Below, piece by piece: positions 24,706 through 35,994 of a stretch of DNA of 64,000 bases. Made by a program: the position numbers and the translations under genes. Under the pieces are notes generated by a model. That model worked only from the letters and a program-made list of their open reading frames with translations, was not told where the DNA came from and ran no database searches. The stretch covers positions 3,906,001-3,970,000 of the forward strand of contig CM053329.1 in the NCBI GenBank assembly GCA_028583605.1, written 5' to 3'. Position 1 is the first letter of the stretch. The number at the start of each line of letters is the position of its first letter. This stretch comes from Dastarcus helophoroides (Eukaryota > Arthropoda > Insecta > Coleoptera > Bothrideridae).

Positions 24706-24725
24706 CGAGGAACGTTCAAATTTAA
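24706..24725 (+). mobile_element. Mariner-type terminal motif
   Basis: TACGAGGAACGTTCAAATTT starts at a TA dinucleotide, as expected for Tc1/mariner insertion, and resembles the TACGAGGGTCGTTCAAAA ends common in insects. The inverted end was not found. Confidence 0.3.
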
Positions 24726-27205
24726 TCCAAACTTTATTTTTCCTAGACGTAAATGAAGAGCTTTTATAAAAAGTAATATATTAAAAGAAAATGAATGTAG
24801 AATGTTGATAATAACTTGTAATATCACGTCAGAATAAAATAAATGGTGACATTTGATCTTACTTCTAAATTTACGACATCGTTTTTAAAATGTATCTTTT
24901 CATTTTTCTTAACAATTAACTGCAATAATCTGCTATAACATTTTTAAGGGTGGATACTCACTGGCGGCATTTGTGTGATGTGTAACAATTTTCAATTCGC
25001 CTTCACGCATTCGGCGACTCGAATTAAGGAGTAAGATTCATACTACTTCTATACTAATACTACTACTACTACTCCAATCTTTAGGAATATAGAGACTACA
25101 TTGAATTTACAAATAGGCAGCTGCTAGTGTGAAGGGACTGATAAAATCAGAAAAATTTAAAAGCTTAAAATAAATTCAATAATTATGAGCTTCTTTTAGA
25201 GAACCGATTTACTAGCAAATTATTTCATTGTGAATTAATCAGGTAGACCAATCATGCTTTTGTTAATGTGGAAAAAAATAGATAATTTAATAGATATTTT
25301 CAACTCACTAAGTGGAATTTTTCATTTTCTCGTATTTCATAATTAAATCAGTATCCAATTTTGGAGGATTTACACTACGTTAAGTAACATAATTTTATCG
25401 CTAACAAAGAACTCTTCCACACCTTGGAAGATCTAAATTAATCCACTGAATTGCTCAAAATATTACGTTTGCTTAAATAAATCAAAATCAAACTTCATGT
25501 TCTTACATGTAACTAGGGTTATTCTCAGAAATTGAAAGAAATTAGAAGTTAGAACGAAATAAGAATAAGTTAAGACCGAAAATTCCTGAATTTTGCATCT
25601 AAAGGCGCAAAACAAACCCCAATCTAAGAGAAACAATTTATTTATTTATTTTTGTATTTATTATACGGGGTAATTCAGTCATAATGGCATTAATTTTAAC
25701 TACATGTTCGGAAAGCTTAGTAAAGCGAAAAAATTGAAAAAAAATATTTTTATTCGACTTTTTAAAAGAGACCCAAATCAACCCATTGACCACCAACGAC
25801 CCGGCGCTACTGACCACATTAAATGCTTTACGGCAACACAAGTTGATCACGTTAACATCCACTCATTACGAGTTAAAATTTTCAAAAAAAAAATCGAAAA
25901 AAAGAAACCCGACATTTCTGTTGAATAAAATGTTTCAGAGAAAATTCAAAATCTCGGAAGTAAAAGACTTTTATAAATGTTGACTTATTTTCCAAAGTTT
26001 GTCCTTCAAAATTTATTTTTTTATGTATTATATTTACTATATTAATTTGGCTTTTTTTTGGCTAATTTTGAAAATGGCGACCTTAATTTTGAAACTTCGA
26101 TCTAAGTGCATTTTTAGAAATTAGGTTTTTTTGGGAAATGTCGATCATTCGATTTTTTACACTTTCAGTCGTCATCATTTCCTAAAATGTCAAAAGATCC
26201 AGAATTGTATGTTGTACATTTTGAGTTCCTTTTGAAATGTCCATAATAATAAATGAAGGTTTTTTTTAAAGCAGTTGACGTTTGCTCCCAATGTCATGTA
26301 ATAGGCCTGGCCGAAGCGAATTAAATTGTATTGCAAATGGCTAATAAAAAGCAAGGGAAATATTTGTTCTTACTTAAATGTTATTTCTTTCGTTCCTCAC
26401 TGTGACAACAATTTGAGAAACATCGCATGTACATATTTATAAGAGTTTCCTTAAAGTTTCAGTGCATGTGGAAATGGAAAAACTACCGAATTAACCGAGA
26501 ATTGAAAATAAACAATTTTGAAGGAAAGCTAAAGTTTCGAAATCTAAAGTAACGCTTTTCACAACGACAGTCATAAAACAGAGGACATCGACTGCAATGC
26601 TATAAAAATACAGAATCAATGTTGAAATACTATTTATATGTAAAAATAGAGCAGCAAGCTTGTCATTTCCGTGAGTGTTTATATGTCACCTGCTGTGCAT
26701 ATTTTTAGAAATTAGGATAAAATAAGTAGTCAACGAATATTTCACAGTTGATTTCCCATAAACACAAACAAAACATTGAAAACTTTTTTTCCGTTAGCAT
26801 TATGAAGAGTAAATATTACATTAAAGAATAAGTAGCCTTTTTATTGTTTTTATATTAGAAACCACTTGATATTTGAAGAATCGGTGTAAATAATATCAAA
26901 GGTTAGAAATTTAAAGATAGGTTTTTTAATAAGTTTAGCAATTGCGCACTGTAATGTAATAAAATTTGTAAAAGTATTCATTTTTTGAACTTTTGCCACG
27001 TAAATAGTTGTGCTTTTGAAAAAGCTGAAAATGGAAATTTAGTTTTATTGAAAAACAATTAAATGTATTAGTTACTTAGACAAATAATCAACTAATTGAT
27101 GTTGTTTCAAAATGTGACTACTAAACTTTTTGGTCTGACTATATTGCTAACAGCCTGCAAGGAACTGCTAGATATTCTTAAATTATTAAATTAAGTGCGC
27201 GATGT

Positions 27206-27410
27206 GTGGATCTCTTTGAGGGAATGTGCCAAACGGTTGTTATGGCGAAGTGACCCATGTGTCGTCTTTAAACCTTTCGATGGATTGAAGGTTCTCGAAT
27301 AGAAGTTTAATAAGAATATATGCGATCCCGTTTTGTGATTCGTTCAGTAATTTATTTATGTTATTTGATGTACTTTATCAGTTGAATAAAGTGGTTAAAA
27401 TCTAGTGCCG
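27206..27410 (+). mobile_element. Possible Ty1/copia-type LTR remnant
   Basis: A purine tract (TTTGAGGGAATGTG) like a copia polypurine tract and LTR start precedes sequence with a short match to 8100-8120 (GCGRAGYGACYCATGTG), then ATATAT and TTGAATAAAG. The region from here to 29.2 kb has slightly higher GC and might hold decayed internal sequence, but I could not identify gag, integrase, RT or RNase H motifs. Confidence 0.2.
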
Positions 27411-29329
27411 TTCAAAACAATGCATCAGGTAAATAAATCAAACTCAAGAAGTGGCATGTACAAAATCTTAGAAGTTGTTGATACAGCAGCATGTTTGCCA
27501 AATTGTTTGTCCAACTGGACATTTGCATTTCGCTTATATTGATTTTTTACAACATCCTAATTAAACTTAAGAGATTCTTGTTAACTTGTTCTAGTTGTTC
27601 ATCAGTATGGATAGTTGGTATCTTCTTGGATGGAACAGTAAACTTTTTCCCACTCATCCTGGTTTTCTCATCTTAGAATAATGCAACATATTTTACGAAG
27701 GAAGGTTCTTAAATTATGCATCTACCTATGAAGAAAATAGCAACCTTTTACTGTCAAATTATACTTAGATTTATGCATGGATCAGTTAACATAAATTAAT
27801 TCAGAAGTTGGCTGATCCAACCAACCAAGTGCAGTTGTATCTTGATTTTGCACATTAAACGAAAAACTCCACAACTTAAGAAATATAATAATTACAACGC
27901 TGCCCACATGGTACACAATTTTCATTTTAGAATGTATAACGCAACAACTTGGTGCATTCAAGAGAAAAATAATTTCGCAAGTTCAATGCATAGACAAAGA
28001 GGCTAGAAAAGGAAGAAAATGACCCAGAAATTATTCACAGCGAAAGCAAATGTCCCATCAGGCAAACTCTGGAAGCAGTATTTAAATAGTAGATACGCAA
28101 AATCGATCGAAGTCTGCCTCGGATCCGAAAAAGCTTTAGACGCAACAGATCAAAAAAACATTCAAAAATGTAAACCCTTGGTTTTGTAAAAAAGGGAAAT
28201 TATGACAAATGTGGTCGCGAATGAAATCAGGATATTTACATAGTGGCTAAAAAAATTTGTAAAAATCTGGTCACCACAACAGATGCCTGAAATCGTAGCA
28301 GAGCGATTTATTAAGAGGATTAGGGTGGTGAATTTAATTATTAATGGGAAGTTATTTCAGAAAATCGTAAGAAGACAAACCTTTATTAATCACTTAACTC
28401 TATTACTCGGCAATAATCAGTGCAATTAATGCACAAGAGGCCATGTCATTGAAAAGGGCAAATGATAACTCTTGAACAAGAAAGCCCATCACTAACTCCC
28501 TTTTAAGATGCTTGGAGAATCCCGATTGAATACATAATGAATAATAATATTAAATACATGCCCCATACAATGATAACAATCAATACATTCGAAAAATGTT
28601 CCTTTTTCACGAAAACTACTGGATCATAAAGTCTACAACAGGCCCGTACTTGACTTTTTCTTTCAGACGCAGAGTTGACAAATGCTGCGGAAGACGATTT
28701 ACAGAGCTACCAAAATGTTTTAAAACATTGCGTTGTTAGACAAGCATTAAATAACAAATGAAAGTTTTGCAGAACAATGAACTTCTTGAAGAACCACTCC
28801 ATAGTTTCATGAGTGGTAGATAATTTTAAAAACTCAACCCCCAACTTCAGGTGATCTATGATCTTACTATTAAGGTGGCGATGAATGAAATTCAATATCT
28901 ACTTGGTACATGATTTGACTTTTGTCATTCTATTGCTCTTTCAAGTTAAGTGATTCTAGTATCTCATAAAAACATAAATACCACGGCAATCTTGGTGGAA
29001 GTTAGGTCACTGTAAAAAAAATGGATAAAATGTGTTTTATTTCAATTAGAATTCTGACAGGAAGAGTACAGGTTAGCCTCTGAATAAAGAAACCTGAATA
29101 TAATAAGACAGGCTGATGAAAATGCGAATTACTTAGTGCGCAACAAACGAAAGCAATTTTCACACCACCTCTTATGCCTTTAGATCCACTTTAAGTTCAA
29201 ATAATGCCAAGCTATCTAAGTAACGATTCATCAAATGAACACATTAAGTTTTTGTCAACGGATAAATAGAAGTTAAGTGAGCCAGGAAATGTTATAAAAT
29301 TTACCGTAAATATTGATAATAATTGAATC
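27411..29329. other. No supported gene
   Basis: Short frames (27491-27676 plus, 28707-28895 minus) without motifs. Possible decayed retrotransposon interior, not demonstrable by eye. Confidence 0.45.
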
Positions 29330-29765
29330 GAGGTCCGTCGACTGTTTCTTCCTTCGAATGCACGTAATGCATCTATCTGCAATTTTCGCACGCCAACCAG
29401 CTAGTTGAGCGGCCGCTAGCAAGGTGAATGCAACTGACCTGACGGCAGGTTGAAGGGCGTCTCCGCCAATAGCTTTGTCTGAGCGGCAGTCCATTCTCAG
29501 ACATGCCTATACCGTGATCGTTATTAATTATAAAGTTGCCGCAAAACACAACCGCAAAGGATTTCCTGGCGGTCCACTCCATGTATAGGAGGCCACCAAG
29601 GTCACGTCAAGAAAAGAAGAAGAAGGAGAAGACTGTCGCCGAATTAACTGGCGCTGAAATGAACCGTTCTGTCTAATGCCCAGCAGCGAAAACTACTGAA
29701 AAAGTCCTGTCTCTCGACGGTCATTGCGATTTAATTAACAACAAGATAACGGTTCAAAGTTTTAT
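29330..29765. other. GC-rich island, candidate promoter or upstream exon
   Basis: About 430 bases near 50% GC with several CpGs (GAGCGGCCGCTAGC, CTGTCGCCGAATT, CTCTCGACGGTC) in an otherwise AT-rich region, plus a purine run AAGAAAAGAAGAAGAAGGAG. Two overlapping minus-strand frames (29273-29494 and 29373-29582) are open; the former runs to a possible donor (TTACG then GTAAAT, near 29305). No protein family is recognised. An alternative 5' exon of mex-3 is conceivable, as is a LINE fragment. Confidence 0.3.
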
Positions 29766-32700
29766 CACAGACACGTGAGTCCTGATAATATTTGCAGATA
29801 GGTAAAAATTTATAACTTTATTATTGTAACTTTGCATGTTCGTTACAAATTTTTTCCATTGTAAAACGAGGAAATCATGAAAAATGTTGCAGGAAGTGAA
29901 AATGTAAAATAAAATGTAATATAATACAACTGTTAAACCAGAAATAAATATGAGTTAGCTAATTGAAGTGTGTTGTCCCTGATGATCTTGGATTTCTGGA
30001 TGGATCCCGCGTCAAATTGGGTTGGTTTGCTGCTTTGTCCAGATTTCGCCACTCAGGATAATCAAGTTTTTATTACAGTGCTATCTGTAAACCACCACCT
30101 AGTGACGCAATAACGCCAAACCAGTCCTTGACGGTCTTTCAATATAAACGATTTCTTCAGAAGCAATGAATATCCGAAAACCAGGATAGAGAGATAGAGG
30201 ATAGAGAGTTTCAATTGCCTGATAACATATAAGGGCCAGGAGATCAGAGAAAAAGCTACCTATTATACTGTCTTAGTCATGTCAACTCTCCCCTTTCGAA
30301 TTCATTCAAATGGGGATCAGAATCTAATCTTTAAAACAAAGAAAGAACATTCAGTAATAATGTAACTTCTTTCTGTTCGATGACATATTGCAATTTTGAG
30401 ATAATCCCATCTGGTCATAAATTTTTTTAATCTTAGGGAGATGGGACAATATTTCAAATAAAGTTTGAACCAGCTACCGTTTACCAAAGATGTGCAGTGG
30501 ATCACGATTCCTTTCAGATTTACCAATTATGTCCGTCTTCCAGTTTTATTTTCACCTTGGAAGTTAGGCAAACTCTTTGAAAAAAGAAGCAGTTTGTTAT
30601 TTTAGAACCCATTTACGTGACACTTATAAGCAATATGCATTGAGTCTTGAGATAGTGCGTTTGCCCCTAGGGCATCGGTACCTAATTAATGAGTAGTTAG
30701 GGGATATGTGTTTCGTCAACAGAACTGCCATTTTCAATCGTACTAATTTAATAGATTATAGATTTCAAATACGTTGAGCTGTTGGGGTGAAAAAAGCTGT
30801 CAGAACGCAGCCAACAAATCCTTTATAGCAAATAGGGGCGGAACTTTTTTTTAATAAAACATCTCAAAACATCGGTGCTCAAAAACAATCGCAAGCTAAT
30901 ATTTGTTAAATATATAAAGCACACGCAACGACCACGATATTTCTAGAAAATGCCTTTCACATTAAAGTAAGTTATTTCAGATAAACGAGTAAAACTCAAA
31001 AGTGGGAACTTTTTATCTAAAACAAAGTCAAAATTTCGAAACTCTAAATTTATAAAAAAGAAAAACAGAATTAAATTTAAAAAAATCGTGATTATTTTAA
31101 TATATATTTTGACTGTTTATCAAATTCTCGATTTAGGATTTATTATTTTCGAATTTTTAAGGATTAAGTTGATTTAGAGAAAAATATAATTTTAAAAGCG
31201 TTTCTCGAATCTTTGAGAAAAAGTTTACATTTTAAATTGAAAGTCAAAATTTGAGGAAAACTATAAATTTTAGATTTTCTGGAGAACGTCATAATTTCGA
31301 TACAGACTTTAAATTTTACTAAGAAGTGGGTACAAGTACTTGATCAAATTTTGGAGTTTATATTGGTATTTTTGAAAAATCCAAATGTTTTTTAATTTGA
31401 GCCTTGTGAAAAAAAAGTCATGAAAAAGCTTGCTTTCTTAGTTGTGCTGATTTCTAATTGTAAACTTTCTCCAGAAAATGGACCGAGTGGACCTGACAAC
31501 GCTGTCAATTTATAACGTTTTAAGTAATCAAAATTGTTAAAAAATATCCCACGAATTACAGTTGTTCAAAATAATAAATAAATGCATTTTCTTGATTGCA
31601 TGTTGATGCAGCTATTTGTACTATCTGTAACCAAAATCAATAGTTTGCAAATATGCTATATGCAGCACGTTAAATTCCAAGAATGCATCCAGTTGATTGC
31701 AAATAAACCACGGTGTGTGATTTCTTGCGTTGTCCTTTCTACCTCCGCATATGCTATTAAATCTTTCCACTAAAACGGCAAGTCTCTCATTGCAACTAAT
31801 CGCGAATCTAATTTAAATTGTTGTTCTCAAAGACGATGAACTTTATTCATGAACGCCGCCATTAGTGGTGATATAACATACAAGGTGACTTGAAATTATG
31901 GTTTATTAAAATTTCTCCCGCATTATATCAATAACATTATCTGTAGTTGGTTTTAGAATAGACGCGGCTATGTGATTCAGAGCTTACTCAGTTATTCTGT
32001 TATGAGCTCCATTATGGTTCACTGTTTAAATTATTACATAGTTTTAATAGCATTGTTGGAGTTTTGCTACGTAATTGATGTCTGCATTAGAGAAATTACA
32101 TTAGATTATGACTAAGAAGTCGTGAAGTTAAACTCCTAAGCGCTTATTTCGATCAGTAATAGACGAGCCTAGGCAGGCTACCCGACCAAAAGTTTCCACA
32201 TCACACCACCGATACACACTATTCATTCCATATGTATACTACATATATATACAAACTACCTTAAACCCACATTTGGAGACTTTTAAATTTTTGTTGTAAT
32301 TTTGATTCTAGCATTCTTTAACAAATAGAATCAACATGAATTGGAGCTTTTAATCACCACTAATGAATTTGATTGCACATATTTTAACCTTGTCTCTGCA
32401 AGGTTTACAACGATTCAAACAGTATTACATCGTTATTATTGATTATTTTGAAGATTTGAAAATGCAATCCTACATGATTTTTCCTGAATTTTTTAATTTA
32501 TCTATAAAAATGTATTTTGGTGTATATAAACATGGTATATTAATATCAAGTCTGTTTTTTCTTACGGAACACTCTACATATTTTTACATATTTGGATTTT
32601 GATAGTTTTCCAGAATCGAAATATATGTAAATGTTATATACTTCATTGACAAACAGGAGCTTCATTTGCAATTAAACAAACACCTACTTTTGTAAATCCT

Positions 32701-33127
32701 ATTTTGATGGTAACCTTTGAATTTTATTGGATGGTTTTGAAAAATAAATTGGCTAACGCCTGTCAAAGTAATCTGTCAACGTATTGTTTACTTCTTATTA
32801 ATTATTTTAATTGATAGACGGTTGTTTTTAGAAATTAATCTTTGCTGAGAAATGAGGCGGTTTCATGACGATATTACACATATTAGAACTTTCTTAATCG
32901 ACGGTTCCTATGTAGAGAAGGACTTATAATATGATGACATAATCTAAGTTTTTATTTTTATTTAGTTATTATTAATAACAATTAATTAATTTCTAATAGC
33001 TGTTATTTATTATACCCAAATTCTTTGATCGCAAATAAATCACCTATTTGTCGATGGAGTATATAACAACTATATATATATATTTGGATTCTGGAAAACT
33101 AGCAAAATCTAACTATGTAAAAATATA
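29766..33127. other. Intron-like sequence; small skewed repeat at about 30990-31400
   Basis: The repeat block shows AAATTTCGAAACTCTAAATTT-type words. The rest, including frames at 30317-30526 minus, 31582-31773 plus and 32363-32602 plus, has no recognisable feature. Confidence 0.5.
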
Positions 33128-33146
33128 TAGGGTGCTCCATCAGAAA
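33128..33146 (+). mobile_element. Transposon-end motif TATAGGGTGCTCCATCAG
   Basis: Same family of ends as at 9577 and 61786; partner end not found. Confidence 0.25.
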
Positions 33147-33404
33147 AAACAAATTTGACATTGATTCATCCTGAATACATACACCGAAATATCTTTTTAC
33201 GGAAAATTTAAAAAGATCAAATATTACTATGTATTAATAGTATTTCAAAATATTCTGAAATGATAAGAATAATGAAAATAAAGGGAGGGGTCCATTTAAT
33301 TAGACTAAGCCTATACACAATTTAAACGAATGCTATTTTAGTAGCAGAAGAAACTAGAAAATGGCATATTTTTAGGCAAACAAAAAATGCCTATAAACTA
33401 CTAG

Positions 33405-33685
33405 ATGTGTTCGACGTTTCGTCCACCTTCGTAAGGAGCTTCTTCAGGAACAAAGGAAATAATAAATAAAAATTACGAAGAATTACAAGGAAAATATGCA
33501 AGAAATAGAAAAAAATAATTCAAATTCAAAAAACTTAGAATTTGGTTTTCGCTTTACTGTTTCTTCTTTTCTCATTTCTTTTGTATATTTTACTTGTAAT
33601 TTTTGTGATTTTCATTTATTATTTCTTTTGTTCCTGAAGAAGCCCCCCAAGATAGTAGGTGAAACTTTTAATAGTTCTTTGACAT
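33405..33685. mobile_element. Fold-back element with hammerhead-like motifs (Penelope-type)
   Basis: Two arms of about 110 bases (33405-33515 and 33575-33685) are imperfect inverted repeats around a central loop of about 60 bases. Each arm carries GTTCCTGAAGAAGC facing outward: on the minus strand CTGAAGA is at 33441-33447, then a stem-loop (CCTT-ACG-AAGG), then GAAA at 33417-33420; on the plus strand CTGAAGA is at 33634-33640 and GAAA at 33661-33664 with an eroded stem. The order CUGANGA, stem II, GAAA is the hammerhead ribozyme core, known from the terminal repeats of Penelope-like elements. The open frame at 33496-33741 just reads through the arm and is not a gene. Confidence 0.55.
33420..33447 (-). 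ncRNA. Hammerhead-like core, left arm
   Basis: CTGAAGA, a stem II with a four-pair core (CCTT/AAGG) closed by a further G-C pair across one mismatch, and GAAACG follow in order. Stems I and III are not clear. Catalytic activity is unproven. Confidence 0.4.
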
Positions 33686-33689
33686 GGTC

Positions 33690-34105
33690 CAATCCCAAAA
33701 GAAGTGTATCTTGTACTGGCTCTGGTCGTGGAAGGTGTTAGCACTATTTTGATAGGCTTCTATATTACAAATTACTTATTCCAAACTCCCCGGGTTTGTC
33801 TTCCGTGAAACAATGGCAATCTTTTTGAGATTATCTGATAAAGCTGTTCCATTGGTTCTCGATTAATCAACCCTTCAACAAAACCCGATAATCACTTAAA
33901 AACAACAACATTCTAAAACCAAATTATGAATTTGTTATTGTAAGATGATCGATTATATTGCTAAATCAATTTTAATTAAATATTTACTAAAATCTCAAGT
34001 ATTTTTAGGGGTACCTTTTAGTCTATTTTTAATCCAGTAAAACTCAACCATTCACTTCTAAGAACTCAATGTGCTAACAATTTAATTTGAGGTTATAACA
34101 CAGAA
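33690..34105. other. No supported feature
   Basis: AT-rich spacer between the fold-back element and the mariner-type element. Confidence 0.5.
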
Positions 34106-34107
34106 TA

Positions 34108-35815
34108 TTCAGTGTGGGCCAAACTGAACGCTGCGGCCTCTAAGGGCTGTAAGCTATCATATTTTAAAAAATAAACAATATGGTCAAATATGGACCACTT
34201 GGATCTACATTAAAAATATTTTTAAATATGCAGGATCTTCCAGAAAATTGTTACATTGGGATTTTTTTAAATGGAAACCATGTTTTTCGTTTCATTTTTA
34301 GATTCCGTTCTAGATTTTAAGTCAATATATATAAAGTTTCCCTATACCTAAACCTTACCCTTTTTGAGATAATCCACTTTATTTTAAATACAAGGTTTTA
34401 AAAAGAAAAATGGTATCCCTGAAAGTAAATAATTTTGACAGTGGCATCTTCAAATTTTCACCTGGCATACCATTTACCAGAAAATGCAGTTTGGACAAGT
34501 TTCAAGTTTTATACCGGATGTTCCATACTACCAAAACATTAACTTAAACTTCAGAAGTCGTTTTCTTTGTTAGTTTGAATGGAACACGCAGTATTCTTTT
34601 ATTTTAAATATTGACAAATTTAATTATCTTTAAGTTGGTATGCAGATTTTCTAGGCCTAAATTATGTAGTTAAAGAGATATGACTATTTTCGCGAATTGT
34701 ACTCTTTTTCATTATTTTCTAAATGAAAAAAAAATTGATCAAGTATGGCAGGCTTCGGTACATTGTGGTAACCGTCATATAAGTAAATTTCATTTGTTTT
34801 ATTTTAACCTAGCTTAATTTACAAATAATTTTATTTCAAAAAATGCAACTACATACTTAATTTAGTATTTAATGAAATTGTAAATTAAATATCCGACACA
34901 AATTAAAAAAAAAATCCACTCTAACTAATCTTCAATTTGGGAACCATTTGTTCTTAACAAGTCAAAAGCGTTCTTAACATTTGTTAAAATACTTTCGGCA
35001 ATTATTTCAAAAGCATTTTGTATTCGATTTTTCATGTCCTTGGGGGCGGCAGGGGAAACATTTTATACAATGTTTTTTACATACCCCATAGGCAAAAGTC
35101 GATTGGGATTAGGTGCGGCATTCTTAGTGGCCAGTTATCAGGACCGCCTCTTCCAATCAATTTATTTAGAAATTTCGTACTTACATCACGCAGTTATGAA
35201 AATGAGCATCAGTCTCGTCGAACTGAATCCACATTTTTTGCCAACTATGATCAAATGTTATATTGGATAACTGATTAAAAGCAGCACAATTCGTCAAAAA
35301 TGAGTTTTACGTTCCAAATCATTGAACTTAGGTATAAGAAATGCGTACCATATACAAATAAATTGGAATCCGAACTTCGAGTAAATGTTTCGGTAAATTT
35401 GAAACATTCTATTATAAAGTTAGGTATTTATCCCAACTGCTTTTTCTAGCAAGAGGTATACCAAATAAAAATTTGAAGACTCGACTACCAAAATTTTTTA
35501 CTTTGAGTACTTTTGAAAATCTTTTGTTTTAAAAAAACCTGACTATCTTAAAAAGGGTAAGGTTTTGGTATAAGGAAACCTTAATAAAATGGACGTTATT
35601 TTTTGCACTGAATTTAAAATTGAAAAGAAAAACACTGTCTTATTTAAAAAATCACAAATTTTATATGTAGCAATTTTCTGGAACACCCTGTATATTTGAA
35701 AATATTTTTAGTATGTAGACCGTAGCGTCCTATATTTACCTACTATGTTTATTTTTTAAAATATGGCACCCCGCAGCTCCTAGAGGCCGCAGCCTTCAGC
35801 GTGGTCCAACCTGTA
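34108..35815 (-). mobile_element. Mariner-type DNA transposon with about 450 bp inverted repeats
   Basis: The two ends read TATTCAGTGTGGGCCAAAC and, inverted, TATACAGGTTGGACCACG, flanked by TA at 34106-34107 and 35816-35817. Inverted similarity then continues for about 450 bases (34108-34570 against 35345-35815) through matching blocks such as GCTGCGGCCTCTA, ATTTTAAAAAATAAACA, TTCCAGAAAATTG and CCTTACCCTTTTT. The interior holds a decayed Tc1/mariner-superfamily transposase on the minus strand. Very long inverted repeats around a one-gene element are unusual for this superfamily. The two arms differ by roughly a quarter of their bases, so the element is old and inactive. Confidence 0.8.
34925..35278 (-). 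pseudogene. Tc1/mariner-superfamily transposase, C-terminal remnant
   Basis: Read on the minus strand across stops and a frameshift, the piece keeps the family's landmarks in order: a Q-F-D block with HFHN (the second catalytic Asp region), VRNFLNKLIGRGGP (usually VR.FL...WIGRRGP), PHLIPIDFCLWG (usually SPDLTPLDFFLWG), then GYVKNIVY and a helical tail with DMKNRIQNAF to TAG at 34925-34927. Breaks: a stop after the HNCVM segment and a frameshift in LWG/YVKN. The Asp of the SPDL motif, normally the third catalytic residue, is His here. The N-terminal DNA-binding half is missing. Non-functional. The plus-strand frames at 35018-35278 are shadows of this remnant. Confidence 0.75.
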
Positions 35816-35959
35816 TAAACAAGAAATCAATTCGTAATGTTTGTGGTTGATATAATATTGTGCGCCACCTATAATTCTAGCCAAATAAGGAGCGCTAACC
35901 TTTGAATCTATTATTTTATTAAATGAGAAATTATTTTACTTGAAAATATGACATTATTG

Positions 35960-35994
35960 AACCTTGCGCAGACAGTGTCGCGAGGTCAGCTAGT
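35960..35994 (+). mobile_element. Helitron-like 3' terminus
   Basis: TGTCGCGAGGTCAGCTAG followed by T matches the consensus 3' end of insect Helitrons (CGCGGGGNTCAGCTAGT), with short complementary GCG/CGC words upstream as a weak hairpin. It resembles the end of the complete Helitron at 63192. No 5' TC end could be assigned. Confidence 0.45.

Larger units (their letters stand above)
23871..27205. other. Intron-like sequence with isolated motifs
   Basis: No gene. A TACGAGGAACGTTCAAATTT end near 24706 is typical of mariner-type MITE termini but has no partner. TACTACTACTACTACT microsatellite near 25060. An ATACGGGGTAATTCAG motif near 25660 resembles other transposon ends here; the overlapping frames at 25638-25983 beside it show no domain. 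Confidence 0.5.

Noticed and set aside
28020..28900. Possible decayed retrotransposon gag or polymerase text
   Set aside because: Translated pieces look vaguely protein-like, but no zinc knuckle, DDE or YxDD motif could be shown.
30150..30175. CTGAAGA on the minus strand with GAAA 13 bases later
   Set aside because: The intervening sequence cannot form a stem, so it is not a hammerhead.
33496..33741. 81-codon plus-strand frame
   Set aside because: It reads through a fold-back arm and its loop, with no domain.
35018..35278. Two overlapping plus-strand frames
   Set aside because: They lie opposite the minus-strand transposase remnant, which explains the composition.
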